Shown here one piece after another: positions 55,473 through 64,000 of a DNA stretch of 64,000 nt. The position numbers were made by a program, and so were the translations under genes. Positions within the stretch are counted from its first letter, which is position 1; every line of letters begins with the position of its first letter. Origin of the DNA: Actinomycetota bacterium (lineage in GTDB: Bacteria; Actinomycetota; Acidimicrobiia; Acidimicrobiales; Ilumatobacteraceae); assembly GCA_017856115.1 (NCBI GenBank), contig JAFMFM010000004.1, forward strand, positions 1 to 64,000, in the 5' to 3' direction. The notes beneath the pieces are model-generated. The model made no database searches and had not been told where the DNA came from. It saw only the letters and a program-made list of their open reading frames with translations.

Positions 55473-55955
55473 ATGCCGACACACCGTTTATCGCGTGTTG
55501 CCCTCGAACGCTTGCAGGCCGAACACCTCGACCTCACGACTCGCGGTCGCATCGAGGTTGCCGCGCGAATCGGGCGGGCCCGTGAGATGGGTGATCTGAA
55601 GGAAAACGGTGACTACCACGCCGCAAAGGACGAACAGGGCCATATGGAGGGTCGCATTCGTCAGATCGAAGCCATCCTGGAGAACCACGAGATCGTCGAG
55701 GTCCTCGACAACGGCAGGATCGATCACGGCTGCATCGTCACCATCCTCTACGAAGGTGACGCCCCGTCACAGGCAGAGAAGTACCTCATCGGCCACATGG
55801 AGGAGCGCCCGGACGACCCGAGCATCAGCGTGATGAGCGCCACGTCGCCCCTGGGTGCGGCGCTACTCGGCGCAAAGGAAGGTGACTCCGTCACCTACGA
55901 CGCTCCCAACGGCTCGCTCACCGTTACTGTCGTACGCGTGGAGGCATGCCCTTAA
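55473..55955 (+). CDS. greA: GreA/GreB family transcription elongation factor
   Basis: A 160-residue protein with the N-terminal coiled coil ([32 protein letters not shown]). The acidic tip residues Asp and Glu in GDLKENGDY act in RNA polymerase to promote transcript cleavage. The C-terminal FKBP-like domain ends [19 protein letters not shown]. The start is ATG 55473. One base separates its stop from the following hydrolase gene. Confidence 0.94.
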   Translation: MPTHRLSRVALERLQAEHLDLTTRGRIEVAARIGRAREMGDLKENGDYHAAKDEQGHMEGRIRQIEAILENHEIVEVLDNGRIDHGCIVTILYEGDAPSQAEKYLIGHMEERPDDPSISVMSATSPLGAALLGAKEGDSVTYDAPNGSLTVTVVRVEACP

Positions 55956-55956
55956 C

Positions 55957-56823
55957 GTGATCCGCCGCACGCACGCTGCGCGAGACGGATTCCCCGCAGG
56001 TCACGACGTTGAACTTCCCGGGCGTGGTCGCACGTTCGTGCGCGAGGTCGCGGGCCCGCCCGGTGCGCCGACGGTCGTTCTGTTGCACGGCTGGACCGCC
56101 ACGGCCGACCTCAATTGGTTCACGTGTTTCGAGCCACTCGGTGAACACTTTCGCGTCCTGGCGCCCGATCACCGCGGACACGGACGCGGTATTCGCCCGC
56201 GCGGCAGCTTTCGTCTGCACGACTGTGCCGACGACGTCGCTGCGATCGCCGACGCCTTCGGGGTGAGCACGTTCATCCCCGTCGGTTACTCGATGGGTGG
56301 CGCGATCGCGCAGCTCGTCGCATCTCGTCACGAACAACGAACTCGCGGACTCGTGCTGGCCGCCACCGCCGGCTACTTTTCCTCGTCACGCGACGAGCGC
56401 CTCAACTTCCTCGGTCTCACCGGTCTGGCGCGACTCTCCAAGCTCACCAGCGCTCAAGCGCGGGCATGGATCACCGAACAGGTCTACCTGCAACGCAAGA
56501 CACACCAGTTGGCCGACTGGGCCGCTCGCCAAATCGCCAGCCACGACTGGCGCCACGTGTTGGAGGCAGGAAGCGAGATCGGCGCGTTCGATTCGCGGCC
56601 GTGGCTCGGCGAGGTTGCAGTGCCATCGGCGATGATCATCACCACCAACGACAAGGTCGTGCCACCTCGACGCCAGGAGGAGTTGGCCGCGTCGCTGCTG
56701 CTGGCCACCGCCACGCATCGGGTCGATGCGGGTCACGATGCCGTGTTCGCCGCGCGAGAGCGCTTCGTGCCGCTGCTCGTCGATGCGTGCCAACGGGTTG
56801 TGCAGCACAGCCGCGTCGCCTAG
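55957..56823 (+). CDS. Alpha/beta hydrolase
   Basis: A 288-residue alpha/beta-hydrolase. The oxyanion strand-turn is LLHGWTATADLNW, the nucleophile elbow GYSMGG has Ser (about residue 113), and the catalytic histidine is in DAGHDAVF near the C-terminus. The candidate acid is Asp in ITTNDKVVPP. The substrate is unknown. The start is GTG 55957, directly after greA. It converges with the next gene, eight bases apart. Confidence 0.9.
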   Translation: MIRRTHAARDGFPAGHDVELPGRGRTFVREVAGPPGAPTVVLLHGWTATADLNWFTCFEPLGEHFRVLAPDHRGHGRGIRPRGSFRLHDCADDVAAIADAFGVSTFIPVGYSMGGAIAQLVASRHEQRTRGLVLAATAGYFSSSRDERLNFLGLTGLARLSKLTSAQARAWITEQVYLQRKTHQLADWAARQIASHDWRHVLEAGSEIGAFDSRPWLGEVAVPSAMIITTNDKVVPPRRQEELAASLLLATATHRVDAGHDAVFAARERFVPLLVDACQRVVQHSRVA

Positions 56824-56831
56824 CCGCGACG

Positions 56832-57368
56832 TCACCGCGGGCTCTTTCGCCCGGATTTCTTCCTGATGACGGGTGGCGACACTTCGGGCTCGCAGTCCGC
56901 ATCGCGCCACAAGCGCTCGACGGCGTCGGCCAACGAGCCCTTGGCGTTGCCCGGATCGGTGACGATTTCGTCGGGTGTGTCGGCGAAGCGCAACACCGAA
57001 CCGACACCGTCGTCGCCAACCACGACCACCAGCCGCACCCGGCGACGCCGTGGGTGCACGCTCGGTGGCACGTCGCTTTCGTTCTCGTCGTCCACGGGCG
57101 CAGCCCACCCACACGTGAGAACCGCTGCGGCATCGAACATGCGGGCAATCGAGCTGCCGCGGGATTCCAGCAGTTCGTACACGTCGCCGTGTTCCGCGAG
57201 AAACGAGATGCGTAGCGCCCCATCGGCATTGGCGTCGATACCCGCGGGGTCGACCACGCTGATGCCGTAGAGACGGGCCCGCTTCAGGTCGAAACCCGAG
57301 AGTGAAAGGTTGAGGCTGTGCTCGACGCAGGTCGCCAGGGCGACCGGGGAAATGGTGTTGGTGTTCAT
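56832..57368 (-). CDS. Hypothetical protein, unknown family
   Basis: A 178-residue soluble protein from ATG 57368, preceded by an AAGAGAG purine tract. The N-terminal 75 residues are mixed alpha/beta with SLNLSLSGFDLKRARLYG. The middle has an arginine run (HPRRRRVRLVVVVGDDG). The C-terminus is basic (RKKSGRKSPR). I see no enzymatic or membrane motif. Codon use agrees with the neighbours, which argues for a real gene. Its own promoter is not evident. Confidence 0.6.
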   Translation of the reverse strand: MNTNTISPVALATCVEHSLNLSLSGFDLKRARLYGISVVDPAGIDANADGALRISFLAEHGDVYELLESRGSSIARMFDAAAVLTCGWAAPVDDENESDVPPSVHPRRRRVRLVVVVGDDGVGSVLRFADTPDEIVTDPGNAKGSLADAVERLWRDADCEPEVSPPVIRKKSGRKSPR

Positions 57369-57439
57369 GCTCTCTTGTGTGCATGACCACGGGCAAATCG
57401 GCAATGTTTCCTCGAACGCGTCTAGCGTCTGCATCCGGC

Positions 57440-58873
57440 ATGTCCACTTCGTCCGTGCGTTCGGCCATGTCGCTGTTCGGCGCGTTCATTGCGCTCGCCA
57501 TCGCCTGGATGACGGTGCTTCCGCTCTTTGCCGGACCGGACGAGCCGGCCAATTTCATCAAGTCGGCGGCGGTGGTGCGCGGCCAATTCGTTGGCGAACC
57601 GATTCCCGCGAGCGTTACCACGTCGTTCTGGTCGACGTACGTCGACATCGATCCGCAATTCGGCACCGCACAACTCGTCCCGTGGTGCTTCGTCGGACAA
57701 CCCCAGACCCCGGCGTGTTCCGCCCCGCTGCAGTCACTGGCGCCGGTCGAACCCGCACGAACCGACATGGGGCGCTATCCGCCGCTTGGTTTCGTCCCCG
57801 CGGGCATCGGGACATTGCTCGGTCCGAGCGACACCGGAGTGAGGGCGGCCCGACTCACCGCGGCGGTCGTCTGCTGTGCGATGCTCACCGTGGCGGCACA
57901 ACTCCTGCGCCGACGACGACGATCACTCGTACCACTGTTGGTCGCCGCCACCCCGGGAGTCGTCTTTTTGTCCTCGGTGTCGAGCCCGAGCGGCGTCGAG
58001 ATTGTCTCGGCAATCGCGGCGTGGACCGCGCTGTGGATCGGTATCCACGAGCGGTGGTCGTTGCCCTCCACGATTGCCGTCTTCGTCGGTGCGTCGGCTC
58101 TGCTCATCGTCGCCCGACCGGCAGGAATCGTCGCCGTCATCGTCATGGTCGCATGCGCGGCCATCGCCGATCACGATGCGCTCCGCCGCGCCGCGCTTCG
58201 ACACCCCCGAGAGCTCGGCGTCATGGCGGCGGCGGTGACGGCCAGCATCGCATGGTACGTCACCACGTACGACCACAACTTCGGCGTGCGACTCGACGTG
58301 GAGCGGCGCGTCACCTCACTCACCACCATCGCCTCGCGATCGCTCATCGACCTTCCGCGTTTGGTCGCAGAGTCGGTCGGAAACTTCGGATGGCTCGATA
58401 CGCCGAGCCCCACGTTCGCCGTGTGGATCATCGTGGGTCTCACAGCAACACTTGCGATACGGGCCGCTCAACGGGTATCCGTGCGCCATCGGCTCGCGCT
58501 GGGTGCCCTTGCACTCTGCGTTCCCGTGTGGCACATCGCCTTGAACGCCAACTATCAGGACCTCCTCGGTAGCTATGGTTCGCAAGGACGTCACCTCACA
58601 CCACTCATCGTTGGGCTTCCGCTGGCGGCCGTGATGCGCCGTGCACATCACCCATCGGACTCGTCGGTGGCCGGTCTCGTGTTGTGCGTGCACGCGTGGT
58701 GCGTCCTGGTGGCGCTGCGGCGTTATTCGAGCGGAGCGGGTGGCGACGACCTGCTCGGTTTCGTCACGAACCCCGCATGGACTCCTCCGCTCGGCATGGC
58801 GACCACGTTGCTCGTCGTTGCGCTCGCGCACATCGCTGCCTGGTGGGCACTCCGCGGTCCACGTCGGTCGTGA
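57440..58873 (+). CDS. DUF2142 family multi-pass membrane protein
   Basis: A 477-residue protein with about eleven helices. The first helix is followed by [22 protein letters not shown], which carries the PDEP-H/N-F signature of DUF2142 membrane proteins. These proteins resemble GT-C glycosyltransferases, with acidic residues of this first loop at the active site. The start is ATG 57440; TAGCGT at 57423-57428 is a possible -10. ATG 57377/57383 are earlier options. A role in envelope glycan synthesis is likely but unproven. Confidence 0.8.
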   Translation: MSTSSVRSAMSLFGAFIALAIAWMTVLPLFAGPDEPANFIKSAAVVRGQFVGEPIPASVTTSFWSTYVDIDPQFGTAQLVPWCFVGQPQTPACSAPLQSLAPVEPARTDMGRYPPLGFVPAGIGTLLGPSDTGVRAARLTAAVVCCAMLTVAAQLLRRRRRSLVPLLVAATPGVVFLSSVSSPSGVEIVSAIAAWTALWIGIHERWSLPSTIAVFVGASALLIVARPAGIVAVIVMVACAAIADHDALRRAALRHPRELGVMAAAVTASIAWYVTTYDHNFGVRLDVERRVTSLTTIASRSLIDLPRLVAESVGNFGWLDTPSPTFAVWIIVGLTATLAIRAAQRVSVRHRLALGALALCVPVWHIALNANYQDLLGSYGSQGRHLTPLIVGLPLAAVMRRAHHPSDSSVAGLVLCVHAWCVLVALRRYSSGAGGDDLLGFVTNPAWTPPLGMATTLLVVALAHIAAWWALRGPRRS

Positions 58874-58910
58874 CGACCCAAACACATCGCCCGGCAGGCA
58901 GAATGGAACG

Positions 58911-60311
58911 GTGACGCCTCTCACCCTCCCGCAGAAGGTATGGGACCGTCACGTGGTGCACCGCGACGACAACGGCAACGAACTGCTCTACATCGACCTG
59001 CATCTCGTGCACGAGGTGACGAGCCCGCAGGCATTCGATGGACTGCGCCTGAACGGCCGGCGGGTACGCCGACCCGACCTCACCGTGGCAACGGAAGACC
59101 ACAACGTGCCGACCAAGGACATCCATCTTCCCGTCGCCGATCCGATCTCGGCCAAGCAACTCGACGTCATGCGGAGGAACGCGGCCGAATTCGGCATCAC
59201 GCTGTACAAGATGGGTGACGCCGGTCAAGGCATCGTGCACGTGATCGGTCCGGAACAAGGTCGCACCCTGCCGGGCATGACCATCGTGTGCGGCGACAGC
59301 CATACGGCCACCCACGGCGCGTTCGGGGCGCTTGCATTCGGCATCGGCACGTCCGAGGTGGAGCACGTGCTCGCCACGCAGACGCTCCCCCAATCCCGAC
59401 CCAAATGGATGAGTGTGTCGGTGGACGGCGAACTGCCGCCCGGCGTCACCGCAAAGGACATCATCCTGGCCATCATCGGTCGCATCGGCACCGGTGGCGG
59501 CATCGGCCACGTGATCGAGTACCGCGGCTCGGCGATTCGATCGCTGTCGATGGAAGGTCGCATGACCATCTGCAACATGTCGATCGAGGCGGGCGCTCGC
59601 GCCGGCTTGGTGGCACCCGATGACACCACGTTTTCGTACCTCGAGGGTCGCACCTATGCACCGAGTGGTGCGTCGTGGGAAGCCGCACTCGACGATTGGC
59701 GCACACTGCGCACCGATGCCGGCGCAACGTTCGACAAGAGCGTGGAGATCGATGCGTCGACGCTCACGCCGCACGTCACCTGGGGCACCAACCCCGCACA
59801 AGTCGCATCCATCGACGGAGTCGTTCCGTCGCCCGACCAGTTCGACGATGCCACCACCCGCGACAACGTGGCGCGGGCACTCGACTACATGGGTCTCACC
59901 GCCGGCGCGCGAATTCGCGACATCACCGTCGACACGGTCTTCATCGGCTCGTGCACGAACAGCCGAATCGAGGATCTCCGTGCAGCAGCCGACGTCGCCA
60001 AGGGCCGGAAGGTGAAGGTCAAGCGGGCCATGGTGGTACCGGGTAGCCACGCCGTCAAACAACAGGCCGAGCGCGAGGGTCTCGATCGAGTGTTCATCGA
60101 CGCGGGCTTTGACTGGCGCGAGCCCGGATGCTCCATGTGTCTGGCGATGAATCCCGACAAACTTGCCCCACAGGAGCGTGCCGCCAGCACCAGCAACCGC
60201 AACTTCGAGGGTCGCCAGGGTCGTGGCGGTCGAACCCACCTCGTCTCCCCCGCCGTTGCCGCAGCCACCGCCCTCTGCGGGCACTTCGCCACACCGAAGG
60301 ATCTCTCGTGA
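58911..60311 (+). CDS. leuC: 3-isopropylmalate dehydratase large subunit
   Basis: A 466-residue aconitase-family protein. It has [24 protein letters not shown], the iron-sulphur cysteines in FIGSCTNSR and [12 protein letters not shown], and the closing [17 protein letters not shown]. It isomerises 2- to 3-isopropylmalate (and citramalate to methylmalate in the CimA route). The start is GTG 58911 without a Shine-Dalgarno. It is translationally coupled to leuD (GTGA overlap). Confidence 0.96.
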   Translation: MTPLTLPQKVWDRHVVHRDDNGNELLYIDLHLVHEVTSPQAFDGLRLNGRRVRRPDLTVATEDHNVPTKDIHLPVADPISAKQLDVMRRNAAEFGITLYKMGDAGQGIVHVIGPEQGRTLPGMTIVCGDSHTATHGAFGALAFGIGTSEVEHVLATQTLPQSRPKWMSVSVDGELPPGVTAKDIILAIIGRIGTGGGIGHVIEYRGSAIRSLSMEGRMTICNMSIEAGARAGLVAPDDTTFSYLEGRTYAPSGASWEAALDDWRTLRTDAGATFDKSVEIDASTLTPHVTWGTNPAQVASIDGVVPSPDQFDDATTRDNVARALDYMGLTAGARIRDITVDTVFIGSCTNSRIEDLRAAADVAKGRKVKVKRAMVVPGSHAVKQQAEREGLDRVFIDAGFDWREPGCSMCLAMNPDKLAPQERAASTSNRNFEGRQGRGGRTHLVSPAVAAATALCGHFATPKDLS

Positions 60312-60898
60312 AACAGGTTCGAGTGGTTTCCGGTCGGGCGGTGCCGCTCAAACGCAGCGATGTCGACACCGATCAGATCATTCCCGCCGAATGGCTGAAG
60401 CGAGTCGAACGAACGGGTTTCGAGAAGGGCCTCTTTTCCACCTGGCGTGACGATCGAAACTTCGTCCTCAACGACGAGCGGTACGCGGGTGCCAGCATCC
60501 TCGTTGCCGGACCCAGTTTCGGCGTCGGCTCGTCGCGTGAGCACGCGGTGTGGGCGCTGCAGCAGTACGGCTTCGACGTGGTGATTGCGCCGAGTTTCAG
60601 CGACATCTTCCGCAACAATTGCACCAAGAACGGTCTGGTTCCCGTGGTGCTCGATGCCCAGGTCGTGGAATCGCTCTGGGCAGTGATCGAAGCCGACCCC
60701 ACCACCGAGATAACGGTGGACGTGGAACGACTCCTCGTGGAAGTTCCCGCGCACGGACTACGTCACTCGTTCGTCTTGGACGCCTCCACCCAGGAACGCT
60801 TCCTTCTGGGCCTGGACGACATCGGCATCACGATGTCGCACGACGCGCGCATCAGCGACTACGAGCGCCGTCGCCCGATGTGGCTCGCTCAACGCTGA
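60308..60898 (+). CDS. leuD: 3-isopropylmalate dehydratase small subunit
   Basis: A 196-residue swivel-domain subunit. It has [14 protein letters not shown] (about 17-30), the [17 protein letters not shown] substrate-recognition loop and [20 protein letters not shown] 60308 overlaps the leuC stop. It converges with the helicase gene across a repeat-containing gap. Confidence 0.96.
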   Translation: MKQVRVVSGRAVPLKRSDVDTDQIIPAEWLKRVERTGFEKGLFSTWRDDRNFVLNDERYAGASILVAGPSFGVGSSREHAVWALQQYGFDVVIAPSFSDIFRNNCTKNGLVPVVLDAQVVESLWAVIEADPTTEITVDVERLLVEVPAHGLRHSFVLDASTQERFLLGLDDIGITMSHDARISDYERRRPMWLAQR

Positions 60899-60921
60899 GG
60901 CCGACCTTCGCGGACACTCGC

Positions 60922-60940
60922 TTCGCCTGGCGCTACGCGC
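60922..60940 (+). repeat. 19-bp direct repeat, copy 1
   Basis: TTCGCCTGGCGCTACGCGC occurs here and again exactly 50 bases downstream. The core GCGC-TAC-GCGC is self-complementary. Confidence 0.7.
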
Positions 60941-60971
60941 GCTGTGTGCTCCCGGCGCTCTGCGCGGTGTG

Positions 60972-60990
60972 TTCGCCTGGCGCTACGCGC
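60972..60990 (+). repeat. 19-bp direct repeat, copy 2
   Basis: An exact second copy of the 19-mer. Its 3' part overlaps the end of the convergent helicase gene and includes that gene's TAG stop on the minus strand. Confidence 0.7.
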
Positions 60991-60991
60991 C
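60979..60991. terminator. Repeat-borne hairpin between leuD and the helicase gene
   Basis: GGCGC-TAC-GCGCC forms a short GC hairpin at the convergence of two transcripts; copy 1 has a similar 4-bp version. There is no U-tract. Confidence 0.4.
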
Positions 60992-62158
60992 GTGTGGCGT
61001 GATGAAACTCTCCAGATGTGCAAGGCGCTTGTCGTTGGAAAATACCTCGATCGGCGGTTGAGGCTGCAGGCGAAGGCCTCGCTGGATGATCCTGCACGTG
61101 GTGTGCTGGTTGTATTCGGCGAGGGAGATGGCCCAGCCGTCGCGCCCTGCTCGAGCGGTGCGACCCGAGCGATGCAGATACGTCTTCACATCGATGGGCG
61201 GTTCGTAGTGGATGACTGCCGCCACGTCGTCGATGTCGATTCCCCGGGCGGCGACATCGGTGGCCACCAGCACGTTGAGGGTTCCGTCGGTGAACTTTGC
61301 GAGTGATTTTTCGCGAGCAGCCTGCGACATGTCGCCGTGCAGCGCCGACGCCCGCACGTTGAGTTTCTGCAGGGCTTCCTCCACCTTGTCGCACAGGCGC
61401 TTGGTGTCACAAAAGACGACGGTCTTTCCGGCACCGGCGGCAATCGCCGCAATCACCCGGTCCTTGTCCATTCGATGCACCGCCAAGAACAGGTGTCGCA
61501 TGGTTCCCACCGTGGCCGTTGGCGCATCAATGGACACCTCCTTGGGGTCCTTCATGTAGCGCCGTACCAGGTTGCCAACCTGACCGTCGAGCGTGGCCGA
61601 AAACAGCATGGTCTGATGCACCCCGGTCACGTGGCGCAACACCCACTCCACTTGCGGCATGAAGCCCTCGTCGGCCATGCGGTCGGCTTCGTCGATCACC
61701 ACCACCTGCACATCCGCAAGCGTGAGCTCCTCTGCCTTCAGGAGGTCGATCAGCCGAAGGGGGGTGGCCACGACGATCTCGACTCCCGTGGCAAGGCTGG
61801 CGATCTGGTCGTCTCGCGACGCGCCGCCGTACACCGCCAAAACGCGTCGGGCGCAATGCGCACCGATGGGCTCAAGCACCTCGGCAACCTGGAGCGCCAA
61901 TTCTCGTGTCGGAACCAGCACCAATCCACGGGGTGCGCGAGGGCGAGCAGCGGCATCCACCCGTGAGAGCATCGGAACACCGAAGGCCAGGGTTTTGCCC
62001 GATCCGGTGCGAGCGCGACCGCACACGTCGGCGCCGGTGAGCGCAACCGGAATCGCCTCGGTTTGAATCGCGAACGGCGCGGTGAAGCCCGCCGCGGCGA
62101 GGCCGGCATCCACATGGCTCGGAACGCCGAGTGCGGCGAACTCTGTGGACTGCAACAT
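60983..62158 (-). CDS. DEAD-box ATP-dependent RNA helicase
   Basis: A 391-residue core helicase with little extension. The Q motif is FTAPFAIQTEAIPVAL, motif I ARTGSGKT (about 49-56), motif II DEAD in VVIDEADRMADEG, motif III SAT, motif V DVAARGIDID and motif VI HRSGRTARAG. The short length and lack of a basic tail resemble RhlE-type enzymes. It probably acts in RNA remodelling or decay. The start is ATG 62158, with TAGCGT at 62170-62175 as a possible -10. It is divergent from the homospermidine operon. Confidence 0.95.
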   Translation of the reverse strand: MLQSTEFAALGVPSHVDAGLAAAGFTAPFAIQTEAIPVALTGADVCGRARTGSGKTLAFGVPMLSRVDAAARPRAPRGLVLVPTRELALQVAEVLEPIGAHCARRVLAVYGGASRDDQIASLATGVEIVVATPLRLIDLLKAEELTLADVQVVVIDEADRMADEGFMPQVEWVLRHVTGVHQTMLFSATLDGQVGNLVRRYMKDPKEVSIDAPTATVGTMRHLFLAVHRMDKDRVIAAIAAGAGKTVVFCDTKRLCDKVEEALQKLNVRASALHGDMSQAAREKSLAKFTDGTLNVLVATDVAARGIDIDDVAAVIHYEPPIDVKTYLHRSGRTARAGRDGWAISLAEYNQHTTCRIIQRGLRLQPQPPIEVFSNDKRLAHLESFITPHGA

Positions 62159-62202
62159 GGACTCGGTTCACGCTACTTGCCGGGTGTCGCACCATCCCCT
62201 CG

Positions 62203-62237
62203 ACTGACTCGTGAGTCAGTATCGGCTGACAAGTCAG
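62203..62237. promoter_or_regulatory. Two palindromes 20 bp apart, candidate operator pair
   Basis: ACTGACTC-GT-GAGTCAGT (62203-62220) is an 18-bp near-perfect palindrome and CTGAC-AA-GTCAG (62226-62237) a 12-bp one. They share CTGAC/GTCAG half-sites and their centres are 20 bases apart, two helical turns. They lie between the divergent promoters of the helicase and homospermidine genes, as expected for a dimeric regulator of TetR or GntR type. Confidence 0.55.
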
Positions 62238-62241
62238 ACAG

Positions 62242-62270
62242 TAGACGCCGCCTAGGTTTCTCGCTATGGT
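62242..62270 (+). promoter_or_regulatory. Candidate promoter of the homospermidine operon
   Basis: TAGACG (62242-62247), 17 bases, then TATGGT (62265-62270). This leaves a leader of about 28 bases with the strong Shine-Dalgarno AAGGAGG before ATG 62305, an exception to the leaderless pattern. Confidence 0.4.
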
Positions 62271-62304
62271 GCTTCTTCGGTATTGACACTAAGGAGGTGC
62301 ACTC

Positions 62305-62508
62305 ATGACACACGCTGCGACAACTCAACACATCACCGGCGATGGTCGCGTGGTTCTTCATGACGTGCGCACCGGTCGCAAGGGTCCGGCCTACGACTGG
62401 CAAGCGGTGCTCATTCCGAGTGACACGGTGTTCGAGGCGTCATTGCAGATGATGCTCGCCACACCGGCGGTAGCTGGTCGCTCCCGCAAGTCGCGACGTC
62501 GTTCATGA
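62305..62508 (+). CDS. Small protein coupled to homospermidine synthase
   Basis: A 67-residue ORF with the best Shine-Dalgarno in the window (AAGGAGG, suitable spacing). Its TGA overlaps the ATG of homospermidine synthase. The sequence has a polar core (HITGDGRVVLHDVRTGRKGP, PSDTVFEASLQMML) and a basic tail RSRKSRRRS. I recognise no family. It could be a subunit, a regulator or a translated leader that controls the next gene. Strong initiation and exact coupling make it a credible gene. Confidence 0.65.
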   Translation: MTHAATTQHITGDGRVVLHDVRTGRKGPAYDWQAVLIPSDTVFEASLQMMLATPAVAGRSRKSRRRS

Positions 62509-64000
62509 TCAACGATCTCTCCAAGGTTGGTGCCCACCGACCCAACCGACTGTTGATGCTCGGCTGCGGGTCGGTCGCTCAAGCCACCATTCCGCTCCTC
62601 ATTCGTGATGTGAGGCTCGCGCCGTCGAGCATCACCGTCGTCGACTTCGTCGACAATCGCAATCGCATCTCCGAGGCCATTGCCGCGGGCGTCAACTACG
62701 AACAAGGACGGGTCACGCAGGAGAATCTCGACGAATTCCTCTCGGCACGCGTGGGCAACGGCGACATGATCCTGGATCTGGCCTGGAACATCGATTGTCC
62801 GACCATCCTCACCTGGTGTCGCGAACACGGCGTGCGGTACCTCAATACCAGCGTGGAACTCTGGGACCCCTACTACGACATGCACAACACGCACCCGTTG
62901 GAGCGAACCCTCTACGTGCGGCACCAGAGCATTCGTCGCATGATCGATTCCTGGCCCGACAACGATGGTCCGTCGGCCGTGCTCGAACACGGTGCCAACC
63001 CCGGTCTGGTGAGCCATTTCGCCAAGCGGGCCCTGGGCGAGATCGCCACCGCGTTGCTGAGGGACAAGAAGGCGGGCGATCGTGCGAAGTTCATCGAGGG
63101 TGCCCTTGCCGAGGGTCGCTACAACACGTTGGCAATGCTCACCGGCACCAAGGTCATCCACATCAGCGAGCGCGACACGCAAATCACCAGCGCCCCCAAG
63201 CGCGTGGATGAATTCGTCAATACGTGGTCGATCGAGGGCTTCTACGAGGAGGGTGTGGCACCCGCCGAGCTCGGCTGGGGAACGCACGAACGTTGGTTGC
63301 CGCACAACGCCCACGTGCACGACGACGATGGTCCGTGCAACCAGATTGCACTGGCCCAGCCCGGCATGGAGACCTGGGTTCGTTCCTGGGTGCCCTGCGG
63401 TGAGATCCTCGGCATGATCATCCGCCACGGCGAGGCCTACACCATGAGCGACCACCTCACGGTGTGGAACGACGACGGCACCGCCAAGTACCGGCCGACC
63501 GTGCACTACTCCTACTGCCCGACCGACGCGGCCATCATGAGCGTGCAGGAACTGCGCATGCGCAATTGGAAGATGCAGAAGGATCAACGAATTCTCAACA
63601 ACGAGATCGAATCCGGTCGTGACGAACTCGGCGTGCTCCTCATGGGGCACGACTACAAGTCGTGGTGGACCGGCTCGCTCCTCAGCATCGACGAAGCCCG
63701 TGCCATCCTGCCCAATCAGAGCGCCACCACCCTGCAAGTGGCGGCATCGGTCGTTGCCGCAACGTGCTGGATGTTCGACAACCCCAACGGCGGCGTGCGA
63801 GTACCCGACGACCTCCCCCACGACCAGGTGTTGAAGGTGGCGTACCCGTACCTCGGCTCGTTCCAATCGGCAGCCGTCGACTGGGATCCGCTGCAGAACC
63901 GCAACGACCTGTTCCCGGGCTTCGGCAACGGGCCCACTCGACTGGATCCCGCGGACCCCTGGCAGTTCGCAAACTTCCTCGTGCCCACCCCGCGCGCCGT
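62505..64000 (+). CDS. Homospermidine synthase (partial, runs off the window)
   Basis: From ATG 62505 at least 498 residues are readable. LLMLGCGSVAQATIPLL (about 18-34) is the NAD-binding motif of the saccharopine-dehydrogenase-like fold. WNIDCPTILTWCREHGVRYLN, HGANPGLVSHFAKRAL (around 163-178), TVHYSYCPTDAAIMSVQELR and GSLLSIDEAR are typical of bacterial homospermidine synthase. The enzyme forms sym-homospermidine from putrescine (or putrescine plus spermidine) using NAD+ as a prosthetic group. The C-terminus lies beyond the window. The full-length protein therefore exceeds 498 residues. Confidence 0.9.
   Translation, partial: MINDLSKVGAHRPNRLLMLGCGSVAQATIPLLIRDVRLAPSSITVVDFVDNRNRISEAIAAGVNYEQGRVTQENLDEFLSARVGNGDMILDLAWNIDCPTILTWCREHGVRYLNTSVELWDPYYDMHNTHPLERTLYVRHQSIRRMIDSWPDNDGPSAVLEHGANPGLVSHFAKRALGEIATALLRDKKAGDRAKFIEGALAEGRYNTLAMLTGTKVIHISERDTQITSAPKRVDEFVNTWSIEGFYEEGVAPAELGWGTHERWLPHNAHVHDDDGPCNQIALAQPGMETWVRSWVPCGEILGMIIRHGEAYTMSDHLTVWNDDGTAKYRPTVHYSYCPTDAAIMSVQELRMRNWKMQKDQRILNNEIESGRDELGVLLMGHDYKSWWTGSLLSIDEARAILPNQSATTLQVAASVVAATCWMFDNPNGGVRVPDDLPHDQVLKVAYPYLGSFQSAAVDWDPLQNRNDLFPGFGNGPTRLDPADPWQFANFLVPTPRA

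Noticed and set aside
62283-62288. TTGACA as a -35 box
   Set aside because: It lies only 17 bases before ATG 62305, so the -10 would fall inside the coding region; the Shine-Dalgarno occupies that space.

Overview
The window reads as core chromosome of a high-GC actinomycete. The best guess is an aquatic member of the class Acidimicrobiia. This placement is inferred from gene content, not from a marker tree. Supporting content includes the actinobacterial families DUF3499, DUF3039 and DUF5719, F420 side-chain genes (cofD, cofE), menaquinone (menB), an imuA'-imuB-dnaE2 mutasome with Gram-positive-type LexA boxes, and a SecA with a C-terminal SEC-C zinc motif. Gene density is very high. Neighbouring genes often share 1 or 4 bases at stop/start, and no gap exceeds about 180 bases. 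I saw no tRNA, rRNA, CRISPR array, insertion sequence or prophage.

Layout. 0-2 kb: tail of an SDR enzyme, a TRIC/UPF0126 channel and a Na+/Ca2+ exchanger. 2-7.6 kb: a complete seven-gene Mrp Na+/H+ antiporter operon (mrpABCDEFG). 7.7-13.2 kb: YciI, DUF4287, ACT-domain malic enzyme, menB, a SpoU methyltransferase, truncated haemoglobin and enoyl-CoA hydratase. 13.3-20 kb: comF-secA-prfB-ftsE-ftsX and a YczE membrane protein. 20-34 kb: ahcY, Trm112, phosphomannomutase, a PTPS-related membrane protein, CPBP protease, DUF3499, ftsH, a membrane thioredoxin, DUF5719 and a GT2 membrane protein. 34-45.8 kb: surface-glycan genes (flippase, gmd, GDP-mannose-type pyrophosphorylase, three GT4 enzymes, fcl) with cofD-cofE inside, then rhomboid and DUF3039. 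45.9-51.9 kb: imuA'-imuB-nudix-dnaE2. 51.9-60.9 kb: cimA-ilvE-leuB, greA, a hydrolase, DUF2142 and leuC-leuD. 61-64 kb: DEAD-box helicase and a homospermidine synthase operon cut by the window edge.

How the genes work together. Phosphomannomutase, the pyrophosphorylase, Gmd and Fcl cover mannose-6-phosphate to GDP-L-fucose. With the flippase and GT4 enzymes this implies a fucose-containing surface glycan. CimA, LeuB, LeuC, LeuD and IlvE support a threonine-independent (citramalate) isoleucine route and leucine synthesis. The Mrp antiporter next to a Na+/Ca2+ exchanger suggests life with sodium.

The strongest regulatory theme is leaderless transcription: at least seventeen genes have a TANNNT -10 hexamer 6-9 bases before the start codon and usually no Shine-Dalgarno. 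The items I consider most worth checking are: two identically built LexA-controlled leaderless promoters in the mutasome cassette, with a NUDIX gene between imuB and dnaE2; a nested-stem leader upstream of ahcY with a 9-base anti-start sequence; a SpoU methyltransferase whose conserved N-terminus lies upstream of any standard start codon; and paired palindromes 20 bp apart before the homospermidine synthase operon.
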